From Desulfosporosinus hippei DSM 8344 (GTDB lineage Bacteria; Bacillota; Desulfitobacteriia; Desulfitobacteriales; Desulfitobacteriaceae): a DNA stretch of 64,000 nt. The notes beneath the pieces are model-generated. The model made no database searches. It was not told where the DNA came from and saw nothing but the letters and a program-made list of their open reading frames with translations. The position numbers and the translations under genes are program-made. This document shows, one piece after another, positions 7,704-15,108 of the stretch. Numbering within the stretch: the stretch's first letter is position 1; each line of letters opens with the position of its first letter. Location of the stretch: contig NZ_FNCP01000005.1 of the NCBI RefSeq assembly GCF_900100785.1, positions 62,001 to 126,000 of the forward strand, written 5' to 3'.

Positions 7704-9091
7704 AACACCCATGCTTTATATAGTAGTTTGACACCCTCCTCTATCTCATTTTTACTCAAGGCACCGAAACCAAGTAAGAAGGTATTTTCATACTTACTTA
7801 TTACTTCGCCAATAAAATAATCTGAAATTGGATATACCTTAACACCATTTTCGATTGCAGCACTACACATTTGTCTTTCACTATTTTCTGTTATTAAATT
7901 AATGAGCAAATGATTCCCAGCGCTTTCACCAACAACTTTAATCCGGTCTCCAAAGATTGATAGTTCTTTGATGAAATGGGCCCTTTTGTCCTTATATAGT
8001 TTACGCATTCTATTGAGATGTCTTTCATAGCTGCCTTCTGCAATAAACTTTTCAATAATTTTCTGTTCAAGGATGGATACTTCAGAACCAAACTCGCTGA
8101 AAAGTTTATTATAAACTTTTAAAAGCATCAACGGTAAGATCATATAACTCATTCTAATGGAAGGTGCAATTGAGGTTGAAAATGTTCCGACGTATATGAC
8201 TTTGCCATTTTGGTCTATACTTTGCAAAGAAGGCAAAGGCTTTCTGATATATCTAAATTCACTGTCATAGTCGTCTTCGATAATAAATCGTCCATCTGCT
8301 TTATTCGCAAAGTTTAAAAGCTCAATTCTCCTGCCTATTGGCATGCTTACCCCGAGAGGGAACTGATGTGAAGGAGTTACATAAACTGCAACATTAGAGT
8401 GATCTTTTAAGGGCTCTATTTCAATTCCTTTATTATCAATTGGTATCGGTAAAATCTCATGCCCCATATGTTCAAATGTCCTATAAGCTTTTCGATAAAC
8501 TGGATTTTCTAAGGCGATGGGAGTTTTATTACCTAATATTAGACTTATTGTTCGCAAAGAACTTTCTGTACCGGCGCCAATGACAATCTGTCTTTCCTCA
8601 CAGTTCACTCCTCTTGAACTATGCAAAAAAGAAACTAGTTCTCGGCGCAAACCCATATTTCCCTGAGCAGTCGTTCTTTTTAGTATGCTATGATCAAATT
8701 CATTAAAGCAGCTTTTAAAAAGATTTCTCCATGTCTTATATGGAAATGCTTTGTGGTCAATATCACTGGGAGAAAAATCAATTTTCAAATCATTTATATG
8801 TTCCGTTAGCAGAGTACCCTCATGCTGAACGATATTTATGTTGTGATATACGTCAATATTAGATACATAATAACCTTTCTTAGGGACGGATAAAATATAC
8901 CCTTCATCCATTAATTGGCTATATGCTAAATCAATCGTATTGATACTTACACAAAGATGCTCTGATAGTTTCCTCTTTGAAGGAATCTTGTCGTTGGGCT
9001 TATAGTTCTTGCATTGAATTTCAGTTTTTAACCAATCGTAGATCTGCTTGTATAAAGGTGAATTATTAGTACATAACGGTAAGGTAATAAT
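7697..9091 (-). CDS. MocR/PdxR-type regulator (winged helix + aminotransferase-like), likely ATT start
   Basis: 464 residues if started at ATT (9091). The first ATG (8911) would remove the winged helix. Upstream in frame the sequence reads ...SPLYKQIYDWLKTEI..., ...KIPSKRKLSEHL..., ...NTIDLAYSQL, a complete GntR-type DNA-binding domain. GGAGG lies 7 nt before the ATT, and no ATG, GTG or TTG occurs in frame there. The rest is a fold-type-I aminotransferase-like domain with NPVYRKAYRTF, IIEDDYDSEFRY and RMSYMILP. In MocR proteins this domain binds PLP or a related ligand. Oddity: the usual GTFSKS PLP-lysine motif reads GTFSTS (codon ACC). It is divergent from a pyridoxal-type kinase, so a role in vitamin B6 homeostasis is likely (inference from context). 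Confidence 0.88.
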   Translation of the reverse strand: MITLPLCTNNSPLYKQIYDWLKTEIQCKNYKPNDKIPSKRKLSEHLCVSINTIDLAYSQLMDEGYILSVPKKGYYVSNIDVYHNINIVQHEGTLLTEHINDLKIDFSPSDIDHKAFPYKTWRNLFKSCFNEFDHSILKRTTAQGNMGLRRELVSFLHSSRGVNCEERQIVIGAGTESSLRTISLILGNKTPIALENPVYRKAYRTFEHMGHEILPIPIDNKGIEIEPLKDHSNVAVYVTPSHQFPLGVSMPIGRRIELLNFANKADGRFIIEDDYDSEFRYIRKPLPSLQSIDQNGKVIYVGTFSTSIAPSIRMSYMILPLMLLKVYNKLFSEFGSEVSILEQKIIEKFIAEGSYERHLNRMRKLYKDKRAHFIKELSIFGDRIKVVGESAGNHLLINLITENSERQMCSAAIENGVKVYPISDYFIGEVISKYENTFLLGFGALSKNEIEEGVKLLYKAWVLK

Positions 9092-9198
9092 TATGGCACC
9101 TCCAAACTGTAACCATGAATATATCCAAAACTGACACTTTTATAGGTAACAGTATTATTCTATAATCAATTTATTAATTGTCAAGGAGGATCAATTCT
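9092..9198. promoter_or_regulatory. Divergent control region of MocR and B6 kinase genes
   Basis: Contains direct repeats CCAAACTG (9102-9109) and CCAAAACTG (9125-9133), spaced about two helical turns, and a TATAAT (9161-9166) for the kinase. Direct repeats of this spacing are how GabR/PdxR-type dimers bind. The first repeat overlaps the regulator's own ribosome site, which would allow autorepression. Motif-level inference only. Confidence 0.35.
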
Positions 9199-10056
9199 AT
9201 GAATAAGCAAAAAAGAATCGCTGCAATTCATGATATTTCTTGTGTTGGAAGATGTTCTCTTACAGTTGCACTACCCATACTATCAGCTGCGGGTTTTGAT
9301 ACCTCTGTATTGCCTACAGCAATTCTATCCACACACACTGGTGGGTTTGAGGGGTTTACCTATAGAGATTTAACGGAAGATATCAAACCTATTTCAGATC
9401 ATTGGCAATCATTGAACATACAGTTTGATGCTTTATACAGTGGATTTTTAGGATCATTTGAGCAGATAGATTTAGTAGCCGACCTCTTCGATACCTTTAG
9501 GACAGACAATACACTAGTTATGGTTGATCCTGTTATGGCGGACAATGGAGTTTTATATTCAATTTATTCACCGGAAATGGCTAAAGGCATGGCTAAATTA
9601 TGTGCAAAGGCAGATATTATTGTCCCCAATTTGACTGAAGCCGCTTTCCTTTTAGATGAGGAATACATCGGAGAAAACTACTCGCAAGAATATATTGAAA
9701 CCACCTTGAAAAAACTCGCAGCTTTGGGAGCAAAAAAGGTTGTATTATCGGGGGTATCCTTCGAAGGTGAAAAATTAGGAGCAGCGTCCTACGATAGTGA
9801 AACAGGCAGCATCAGTTATGCCTTTAACGACAAGATAGATGGTTACTTTCATGGTACGGGGGATGTTTTTGGCAGTGCCTTATTATCCGCACTATTGAAT
9901 AATTTCACTCTTGCAGAGGCAACACAAATAGCTGTAGATTATACTCAAATGTGTATTAGTTTGACTCAAGAAGCAGAACTAGAGAAAAGATATGGAGTCT
10001 GTTTTGAAAGAGCAATACCCGATCTTATCAAAAGATTAGGTTTATTCAGTGAATAA
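9199..10056 (+). CDS. Pyridoxine/pyridoxal/pyridoxamine kinase-like (PfkB/ribokinase superfamily)
   Basis: 285 residues. It matches the PdxK/PdxY branch of the ribokinase superfamily: IAAIHDISCVGRCSL at the N-terminus, THTGGFEGFTYRDL near the substrate lid, DPVMADNG, NLTEAAFLL, and HGTGDVFGSALLSALL, which carries the anion hole and catalytic Asp. Expected role is ATP-dependent phosphorylation of B6 vitamers to feed PLP salvage in the cytoplasm. ATG 9199 follows AGGAGG by about 9 nt; the TTG at 9178 precedes the ribosome site. It is divergent from the MocR-type regulator, the usual partner of B6 genes. Confidence 0.88.
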   Translation: MNKQKRIAAIHDISCVGRCSLTVALPILSAAGFDTSVLPTAILSTHTGGFEGFTYRDLTEDIKPISDHWQSLNIQFDALYSGFLGSFEQIDLVADLFDTFRTDNTLVMVDPVMADNGVLYSIYSPEMAKGMAKLCAKADIIVPNLTEAAFLLDEEYIGENYSQEYIETTLKKLAALGAKKVVLSGVSFEGEKLGAASYDSETGSISYAFNDKIDGYFHGTGDVFGSALLSALLNNFTLAEATQIAVDYTQMCISLTQEAELEKRYGVCFERAIPDLIKRLGLFSE

Positions 10057-10069
10057 GTGAAAGGATATA

Positions 10070-10231
10070 TTAAAACCCTTTAAGAATTGCTTTAAGTGCT
10101 TCAATCCCAGTCATCTGCTTTTTGACCACTTCCCTAGTCGGAAGCCCCAGAAAACTTTGTTCATTAATAACCTCAATTGTCGATAAAATTAATCCTTCTT
10201 TAGTATGCAAAAATGTGTACAATTCCCAATA
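10070..10231 (-). pseudogene. TetR N-terminal fragment with response-regulator-like tail
   Basis: The minus strand reads HTKEGLILSTIEVIN, then GLPTREVVKKQ, which is clearly related to HTKESLILSTIEVIS and GLTTREVAKRQ of the TetR gene at 10853. At the helix-turn-helix it switches to MTGIEALKAIL and stops. That tail matches the MTGIEALKAI segment of the CheY gene at 30322. It has no start context and lacks the ligand domain, so it is a chimeric relic rather than a gene. Confidence 0.6.
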
Positions 10232-10237
10232 CCCCCT

Positions 10238-10268
10238 AAGGTAAGTAAGCGATTACTCACCTTATTTT
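10238..10268 (+). terminator. Hairpin with T-run
   Basis: AAGGTAAGTAA pairs with TTACTCACCTT (one mismatch), followed by ATTTTTATAT. It could terminate plus-strand transcription from the kinase gene, or be part of the eroded mobile DNA here. Confidence 0.5.
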
Positions 10269-10289
10269 TATATACATATTACTTCTTTT

Positions 10290-10592
10290 TTCTACAGAAT
10301 ATGAGATGTTTATACGGAATTTACTGTGAGCTGAAAACTCTAATTCCACCAACAGTTTTGCTACGGAACAGGATTTATATCGACATCCAAAGCATTGCTT
10401 GTACTCTCCTTTATGGAAAAGCCCGGCTTTCCGGGGTTCACTTTGCTTTGCATCACGGTTTTGGTGTCATTTCCTCCTCCAATTGCTTTTGGTAGTGTTT
10501 AGTGTTTAGCCTGCTTTTCCACCACCTCTTCGGTAGCCTTCCGTTGATTCGCATTCGCCTTACCTTAATATGGGTTCTATCAATAAACACCC
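10290..10592 (-). pseudogene. Decayed IS1182-family transposase fragment
   Basis: Reading the minus strand across several frames gives VFIDRTHIKV, then ANQRKATEEVVEKQAKH, then YQKQLEEE, then AGLFHKGEYKQCF. These correspond in order to the IS1182-type transposase core (VFIDGTHIKA ... HKGEHKKVFAY). Stop codons and frameshifts separate them, and the ends of the element are missing. It is therefore an old internal fragment of a transposase and cannot be active. Confidence 0.6.
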
Positions 10593-10852
10593 CCTCCGTA
10601 TAGTATAATTATACCATTTAAATAGGGGTATTTCTGCTTTTGCTGCAGGATGAGTCTCCCCTAGTCGGGGAGACTTTCCGAACTAGGCTATAGTTTACGA
10701 GTCCTAGCTTATCGACCTTCGGGTGATCTGTCTATCTGCTTCCGACACTTGGCCGGCGGGTAAGACAGGGTAAGCAATACTTCAACTTCACCTTTATAAA
10801 TACTAAAATCAACAACTTGTTTGATGATGGATTCTTCTATAAACTGGGCAAA
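10593..10852. other. Non-coding remnant DNA with a perfect hairpin
   Basis: No intact gene. AGTCTCCCC (10653-10661) and GGGGAGACT (10667-10675) form a perfect 9-bp hairpin. At 10745-10850 the minus strand has an open stretch (IIKQVVDFSIYKGEVEVLL...) that faintly resembles the C-terminal end of a serine recombinase. I could not confirm it. The whole block looks like decayed mobile DNA. Confidence 0.35.
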
Positions 10853-11446
10853 CTAACCCGTTTGCAATTTCAAACCATCAAGCAACATTTTTAAAGTTTT
10901 TAAAATATGCTCCTTTAAAGAAAAACTATAGTTTTCTAGACGCCACCTCAGAACAACTACCCTTTCTAAGCCTATAATCAGATCTACTAAGCCTTCAGAT
11001 TCGACATCCTTGGAGATTTCATTTTGACGTTTCGCATCCTCAACAAGCGTTTTGATCGTTCTGACCCGATTTGTAAAAATCTCATTTACCACAGCACTTA
11101 GCTCAACTTCCCGCATTAGTCCCTCATAGGATAGGATGATTGCTGTTATTTCAGGATAATTTTCATAATATATAGCATAGGCTTCTACAAAATATGTAAT
11201 GGCTTCAATCGGTTTAAGCCCTTTAAGGTCTAATGATTCCTTAATTGGTTGATCATATTGAGAGAAATATTCGAGCACCGCAAGAATTAGTTCATTCTTC
11301 GATTTATAATGTTTGAAAATGGTTGATTCACCGATACCCTGCCTTTTGGCCACTTCCCTGGTCGTAAGCCCCTGTAGGCCCAGTTCACTGATAACCTCAA
11401 TCGTCGATAAAATCAAGCTTTCTTTAGTGTGTAATAATTTGATCAA
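10853..11446 (-). CDS. TetR-family transcriptional regulator
   Basis: About 197 residues. N-terminal helix-turn-helix: STIEVISELGLQGLTTREVAKRQGIGESTIFKHYKSKNELILAVLEYF, a textbook TetR/AcrR pattern. The ligand domain is helical, with YYENYPEITAIILSYEGLMREVELS, and has no recognisable ligand signature. Start is uncertain: TTG 11446 has GGAGG 8 nt upstream and is used here; ATG 11461 (five codons upstream) and TTG 11476 are alternatives. No target gene is adjacent; the nearest neighbours are remnants, one of which is a piece of a related TetR gene. Confidence 0.85.
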   Translation of the reverse strand: MIKLLHTKESLILSTIEVISELGLQGLTTREVAKRQGIGESTIFKHYKSKNELILAVLEYFSQYDQPIKESLDLKGLKPIEAITYFVEAYAIYYENYPEITAIILSYEGLMREVELSAVVNEIFTNRVRTIKTLVEDAKRQNEISKDVESEGLVDLIIGLERVVVLRWRLENYSFSLKEHILKTLKMLLDGLKLQTG

Positions 11447-11703
11447 TATCTTTTCCTCCATTGTGCGTGTAATCAATCACTCCCTAATATTATAATGTAT
11501 AATCTCTTGTCTGAGAAATCTCTGAAAGGGTGGCTCTCTTTACTACGCCAATTTCTTTTGTAATTTTTTTGGCTGAGATGTCCCAGTTTCTCTGCTCTTT
11601 TCTCCTACGCCTTAATATCACTCCCAACGTTAGGACTTCCCACGATTATACCGGCAGGTAGAAAGAAGATTCGATCCCCCCAAAAATGGAAATACCCAGT
11701 ATT

Positions 11704-12942
11704 TCAAAAACTTTTTCTCAGCTTAAAATAGAAAATTGAACCCTTTTTTACATTTTCCTCAAAACCAACAAAACCATTGTGCGCATCAATGATGTTTTTG
11801 GAAATATAAAGTCCAAGTCCATTGCCCTTCTCTCCCCCAGTAGGGGTTGTGGACGTTTTAGAAAACATCTTGAATAACCTATCTCTCTGAGATATTGGGA
11901 TCCCATCCCCTTCATCGATTACTTTCGTTGTTATATAATCGCCGTCGTCTTCAATTTCCAGAAATATTTTTCCACCCTGCGCTGAGAACTTTATTGCATT
12001 CTGAAGGAAATTATTAATGACTTGACTGATTTTGATTTTATCAATAGAAATTGCAAGATTATCATCAATCTCCAGCCTCATTAGGACTGCAATATTTTTA
12101 TTCTTAGCTAATTCTTTATTAATAGCAACTACTTTATTAAAGAAGGGACGATAATTTACACTTTCTACGTTAAGCGTCAGCCTTCCTGTCTCGATAGTAG
12201 ACACATCTAGAATATCTTTAATGAGCCCTAATAAATATTTACTAGACTCTTGTATTAGTTCTGAAAACTCAAGACTTATGTCAAGGTCAGCGTACTTTAC
12301 TGGCTCTTGGATAATCAATTTTCTAGCAGTTGTTGAAATATACTCAGACAGACTAAATATCCCTCCTACTGGGGCTCTTAGGTCATGAGCTACAATACCA
12401 AGTATTTTACTCTTTTCATTGCTTATCTTTTCTAATTCTTGATTCTTAGCTTCTAGTTCTTGGGTTCTTTCTATAAGTTTATCCTGTAGCTCTTGCATGT
12501 GCAAAATATTGTTTTTTAACACAATTTCTTTCTTAATAAGTTCTCTATTTAAGTTGTTGATCATTTGAGTGTTAGAAGACATTTCCTTAAAAAGCACTTC
12601 CAATTCCAATCCATCATACTCGCATAAAAAGAATAGCTCATCACTAAGCTTATAAATCTGGGCTAAATATGAAAAATTTAGAAGGTTTTTCGAAAGGGTA
12701 ATAACTCCGTTAAAAACACAACGATCCCTAGAATCAATGACTAAAGACTCAAATACTGGATTAATAAAATATTGTTTAATATTATTCTCACCGTATCCCA
12801 AAATCAATTTGTATCCCACATTAAAAAACAATACATTCCCCTCAAAGTCCGTTGAAAAACAAATAAAATTCTGACTATCCAATAAAAATGTTTTAAGAAT
12901 AGAAATCTTTTCTTGACCCAATTCCATGCTAATTAACCGCAT
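11704..12942 (-). CDS. Soluble PAS-like sensor histidine kinase
   Basis: 412 residues, no membrane segment. Residues 1-130 look like a divergent PAS fold (FICFSTDFEGNVLFFNVGYKLILGY). A coiled coil (about 140-180, rich in LQDKLIERTQELEAKNQEL) leads to HisKA with phospho-acceptor His in GIVAHDLRAPVGG. The HATPase has N box NNFLQNAIKF, G1 DEGDGIP and G2 GNGLGLYIS. It should autophosphorylate on His and pass phosphate to an unlinked response regulator, since none is adjacent. The gene follows the cobalamin-binding protein and a 31-codon ORF; ATG 12927, one base after that ORF's stop, is an equally good start. Confidence 0.87.
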   Translation of the reverse strand: MRLISMELGQEKISILKTFLLDSQNFICFSTDFEGNVLFFNVGYKLILGYGENNIKQYFINPVFESLVIDSRDRCVFNGVITLSKNLLNFSYLAQIYKLSDELFFLCEYDGLELEVLFKEMSSNTQMINNLNRELIKKEIVLKNNILHMQELQDKLIERTQELEAKNQELEKISNEKSKILGIVAHDLRAPVGGIFSLSEYISTTARKLIIQEPVKYADLDISLEFSELIQESSKYLLGLIKDILDVSTIETGRLTLNVESVNYRPFFNKVVAINKELAKNKNIAVLMRLEIDDNLAISIDKIKISQVINNFLQNAIKFSAQGGKIFLEIEDDGDYITTKVIDEGDGIPISQRDRLFKMFSKTSTTPTGGEKGNGLGLYISKNIIDAHNGFVGFEENVKKGSIFYFKLRKSF

Positions 12943-13024
12943 GATCCATGTGTCTCGATTTCTCTAGTACTTCGTCTGAGGCAATCGTAAAATGGGGAAT
13001 ATTTATGAGAGAGTTCTTTTCCAT
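12929..13024 (-). CDS. 31-codon ORF between the B12 protein and the kinase
   Basis: The ATG is one base after the stop of the B12-binding gene (TAG-T-ATG), with AAAGGA about 10 nt upstream. Its stop is one base before ATG 12927 of the kinase. The peptide (MEKNSLINIPHF...) has no recognised family. It could be a coupling peptide that links translation of the two genes, or the frameshifted N-terminus of the kinase. Both are inference. Confidence 0.4.
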   Translation of the reverse strand: MEKNSLINIPHFTIASDEVLEKSRHMDHAVN

Positions 13025-13025
13025 A

Positions 13026-13661
13026 CTATGCACATCCTTTAATATAACTTTCTATGGCTTCAAGATTTCTAAAATAAAAAACCTCTGTAAATCTATCAGC
13101 TAGTTCAACGCCGACATCATTTAGAGCCTGTCCACCAATCATAATGGGTATGTTGGTTACTGTTCTTATTGTGGCAATTTCTTCAAGGAGAAAATGAACA
13201 TTTGAATAAACACTTAAAGATAAGCCAATCATATCAGGTTTGACTAAACCACAGAATTTAACCAATTCATTCATTGGTGTATTTGCACCAAGATAGTGGG
13301 CATCCCAACCATTTTTCTCAAAAATATCAGCAACCATTTTTCCGCCAATTTGATGTTCTTCGTTTTCAACACAGGAGATTATAACTTTTTTATTTTTCCT
13401 CTCCGGACTCATTATTTCTGGAAACAACTGGTTCATTAAACCTTCTGTAATCGATGTTGCCATATGCTCTACCGCAACACTAATTTTATTACATTCCCAT
13501 CTTTGTCCAATTTCATATAAACTCTTCTTAAAGATTTCTTCATATAAAGCTATGATGGACGAATTTGATTTTCTAAACTCTTTCATCCCATTTTCACATG
13601 CGAGTCTATTACCTTTTAAAAGGGAGTCTAAAACATCCTCGTATATTTTCAAATTTTCCAT
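13026..13661 (-). CDS. Stand-alone cobalamin-binding protein with CarH-type photosensor motif
   Basis: 211 residues. A helical cap domain (B12-binding_2, about 1-85) contains Trp55, nine residues, then Glu65-His66. This is the W-x9-EH signature of the adenosylcobalamin light sensors CarH/LitR. A Rossmann-type B12 domain follows, with E101-x-H103-x2-G106 supplying the lower axial His, and later GLSLSVYSN and IMIGGQAL. Unlike CarH it has no MerR DNA-binding domain, and the residue after Trp is Glu, not the His that forms the light-state bis-His adduct. Methyltransferase corrinoid proteins share the fold but use DxHxxG and lack W-x9-EH. GGAGG precedes the ATG. It sits between two kinase genes and probably signals to one by protein contact (inference). 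Confidence 0.85.
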   Translation of the reverse strand: MENLKIYEDVLDSLLKGNRLACENGMKEFRKSNSSIIALYEEIFKKSLYEIGQRWECNKISVAVEHMATSITEGLMNQLFPEIMSPERKNKKVIISCVENEEHQIGGKMVADIFEKNGWDAHYLGANTPMNELVKFCGLVKPDMIGLSLSVYSNVHFLLEEIATIRTVTNIPIMIGGQALNDVGVELADRFTEVFYFRNLEAIESYIKGCA

Positions 13662-13700
13662 AAATCCTCCAGGTGTAGATATTCTATTTGCGAACCAATT

Positions 13701-13978
13701 TCAGCACTTTTTAGTATAACGAAATGGTAGAAATACAGTAAATATACTTCCTGCTCCAAGAGTACTTTGAACTTTGATTTCCCCACCCAGCATTTCAACA
13801 AATTTCTTGGTAATTGAGAGACCAAGACCGGTCCCACCAACTTTTCTTGTATAGGCACTATCCACTTGGCGAAATTCCTCAAATATTCTTTCTAGGTACT
13901 CAGGAGGTATTCCTTTGCCTTCATCCTGCACGTCTATTCTAAAAAAAGCCTCATCATGGTTAATGGAAAGTGATAGCA
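13701..13978 (-). pseudogene. 3' exon of the interrupted five-TM histidine kinase (HATPase end)
   Basis: Encodes the last 91 residues of a histidine kinase: LSLSINHDEAFF, G1 box DEGKGIP, F box IFEEFRQVD, G2 box GGTGLGLSI. It has no start of its own; any upstream ATG lies inside the group II intron. Joined to the exon ending at 18444 it restores frame exactly (GTG-A + TG-CTA gives V-M-L) and completes the ATP-binding domain. It would be functional only if the intron is spliced and the upstream frameshift is tolerated. Confidence 0.85.
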
Positions 13979-14021
13979 ATAGGTAAAGCTTTGATGTCAT
14001 CTCCACTTTTTCCCCTGCTCC

Positions 14022-14053
14022 ACACCGTGCATGCGGGTTTCCTCGCACACGGC
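14022..14053 (-). ncRNA. Domain V catalytic hairpin of the outer intron
   Basis: Minus-strand GCCGTGTGCGAGG, a short bulged loop, then CGCATGCACGGTGT: the conserved catalytic hairpin of group II introns, located 26 nt past the maturase stop. Domain VI follows and leads into the 3' splice site. Confidence 0.75.
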
Positions 14054-14078
14054 GTTCCATCAATCTAAAGCTACTTCC

Positions 14079-15031
14079 TTATATCACAATATTTCCTACT
14101 TGTACTCTGAATTTATTCACTTTGGCTATCTGTCTTTTAGATAGCTTGAGTTTCGCCAGTATTTGATGAGTTGTCTCGGATTTGGTTGCATGTATCAGTC
14201 TGTGAATATCGGGTGAGATTATGACTAGGTTACTATATTTATCTTTTCCACCGGCACTAACAGGAATGATATGATGACAATGGAAGTTGTTTACCTCTAA
14301 CCTTTCGCCGAGTACGCCACACTTGCCGTATTGGGCGGAAAATAGGGATATTCGGTTGTCGTTATACTCGATACTCCGGTTTGGTACTGGATTTTTGGTA
14401 AGGTATATAAACTCGGAGTTCGAAACACTTTCTATTTGTTTATGAATTAACTTTCTTCCTTCGAGAGTAAACTTGTTTACCTTTTTAGAGTAGCACCTTA
14501 CATTCCTAGTTTTACATGCTGACATTGGAAAGATAATAAGCCCATTAATGTATGTCTTGTGCATATCATATCCTTTGTATTTTTCCAAGTATATCCTGCT
14601 AGGAGAACCCTTATTTGTGGAAATTGACTTCCATCTAATTTTAGTGTTCCTATCAAGGTAATATCCGATTTTTGAGAAGTCCTTGGTACAATGTGTTGCT
14701 ATACGATAGTAATTTTGTGTGCCAAGAACATAAGAATTGTAGAGACTTACATTCTTGGCTGTAGGATTCTTTTGAATTCTCTTGATTAGCTCTTTTCCTT
14801 TGGCCATTATCTTTGTAACCGCACTCGGTTTGATATTTGAGTTAGCGATTCGTTTCATACCCTTAACAACCGCTTTGATTTTAAATCCTAGGAATTCGGA
14901 TGATTTCTTTCTCAGGTTTGTAATCTTTGACTTTTCTGGACTTATCTCTAGGTTTAACCGTTCCTTGAGCCAAAGTTTAACTGCGATGAACATTCGTTCC
15001 GCAACATCTCTAGTTGAGCACATGATTTTGA
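14079..15031 (-). pseudogene. Outer-intron reverse transcriptase, C-terminal half (maturase X + HNH)
   Basis: Continues the reverse transcriptase after the YADD motif: KIMCSTRDVAERM, LNLEISPEKSKI, SSEFLGFKI, then the maturase/thumb region (YNSYVLGTQNYYRIATHC). The C-terminal HNH endonuclease has CGVLGERLEVNNFHCHHIIPVSAGG split over its two Cys/His halves and DIHRLIHATK. It has no start codon of its own. The lengths of this piece and 16904-17762 sum to 604 codons including the stop (603 residues), the usual size for this class, so it is one gene cut by the inner intron. Confidence 0.87.
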
Positions 15032-15070
15032 GGTGAGTAGACCGGAGGAATTTCACCCCCAGTCTCTCTC

Positions 15071-15105
15071 AGAACCGGACTTGAACCTCTCGGCTCATCC
15101 GGCTC
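15071..15105 (-). ncRNA. Domain V catalytic hairpin of the inner intron
   Basis: Minus-strand GAGCCGGATGAGCCGAGAGG, then TTCAAGTCCGGTTCT: a domain V hairpin. It is followed by a domain VI stem (GACTGGGGG ... CCTCCGGTC) and the 3' end. Confidence 0.75.
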
Positions 15106-15108
15106 CCA

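Noticed and set aside
7697-8911. MocR gene starting at the first ATG (8911)
   Set aside because: This removes a complete in-frame winged-helix domain that lies upstream with its own ribosome site; the longer form from ATT 9091 is the real gene.
10205-10495. 96-residue plus-strand ORF
   Set aside because: It is antisense to the decayed IS1182-like transposase, whose coding strand is recognisable.
13701-14063. Stand-alone ATPase protein starting at 14063
   Set aside because: The first ~28 codons are group II intron domain V/VI; the exon starts at 13978.
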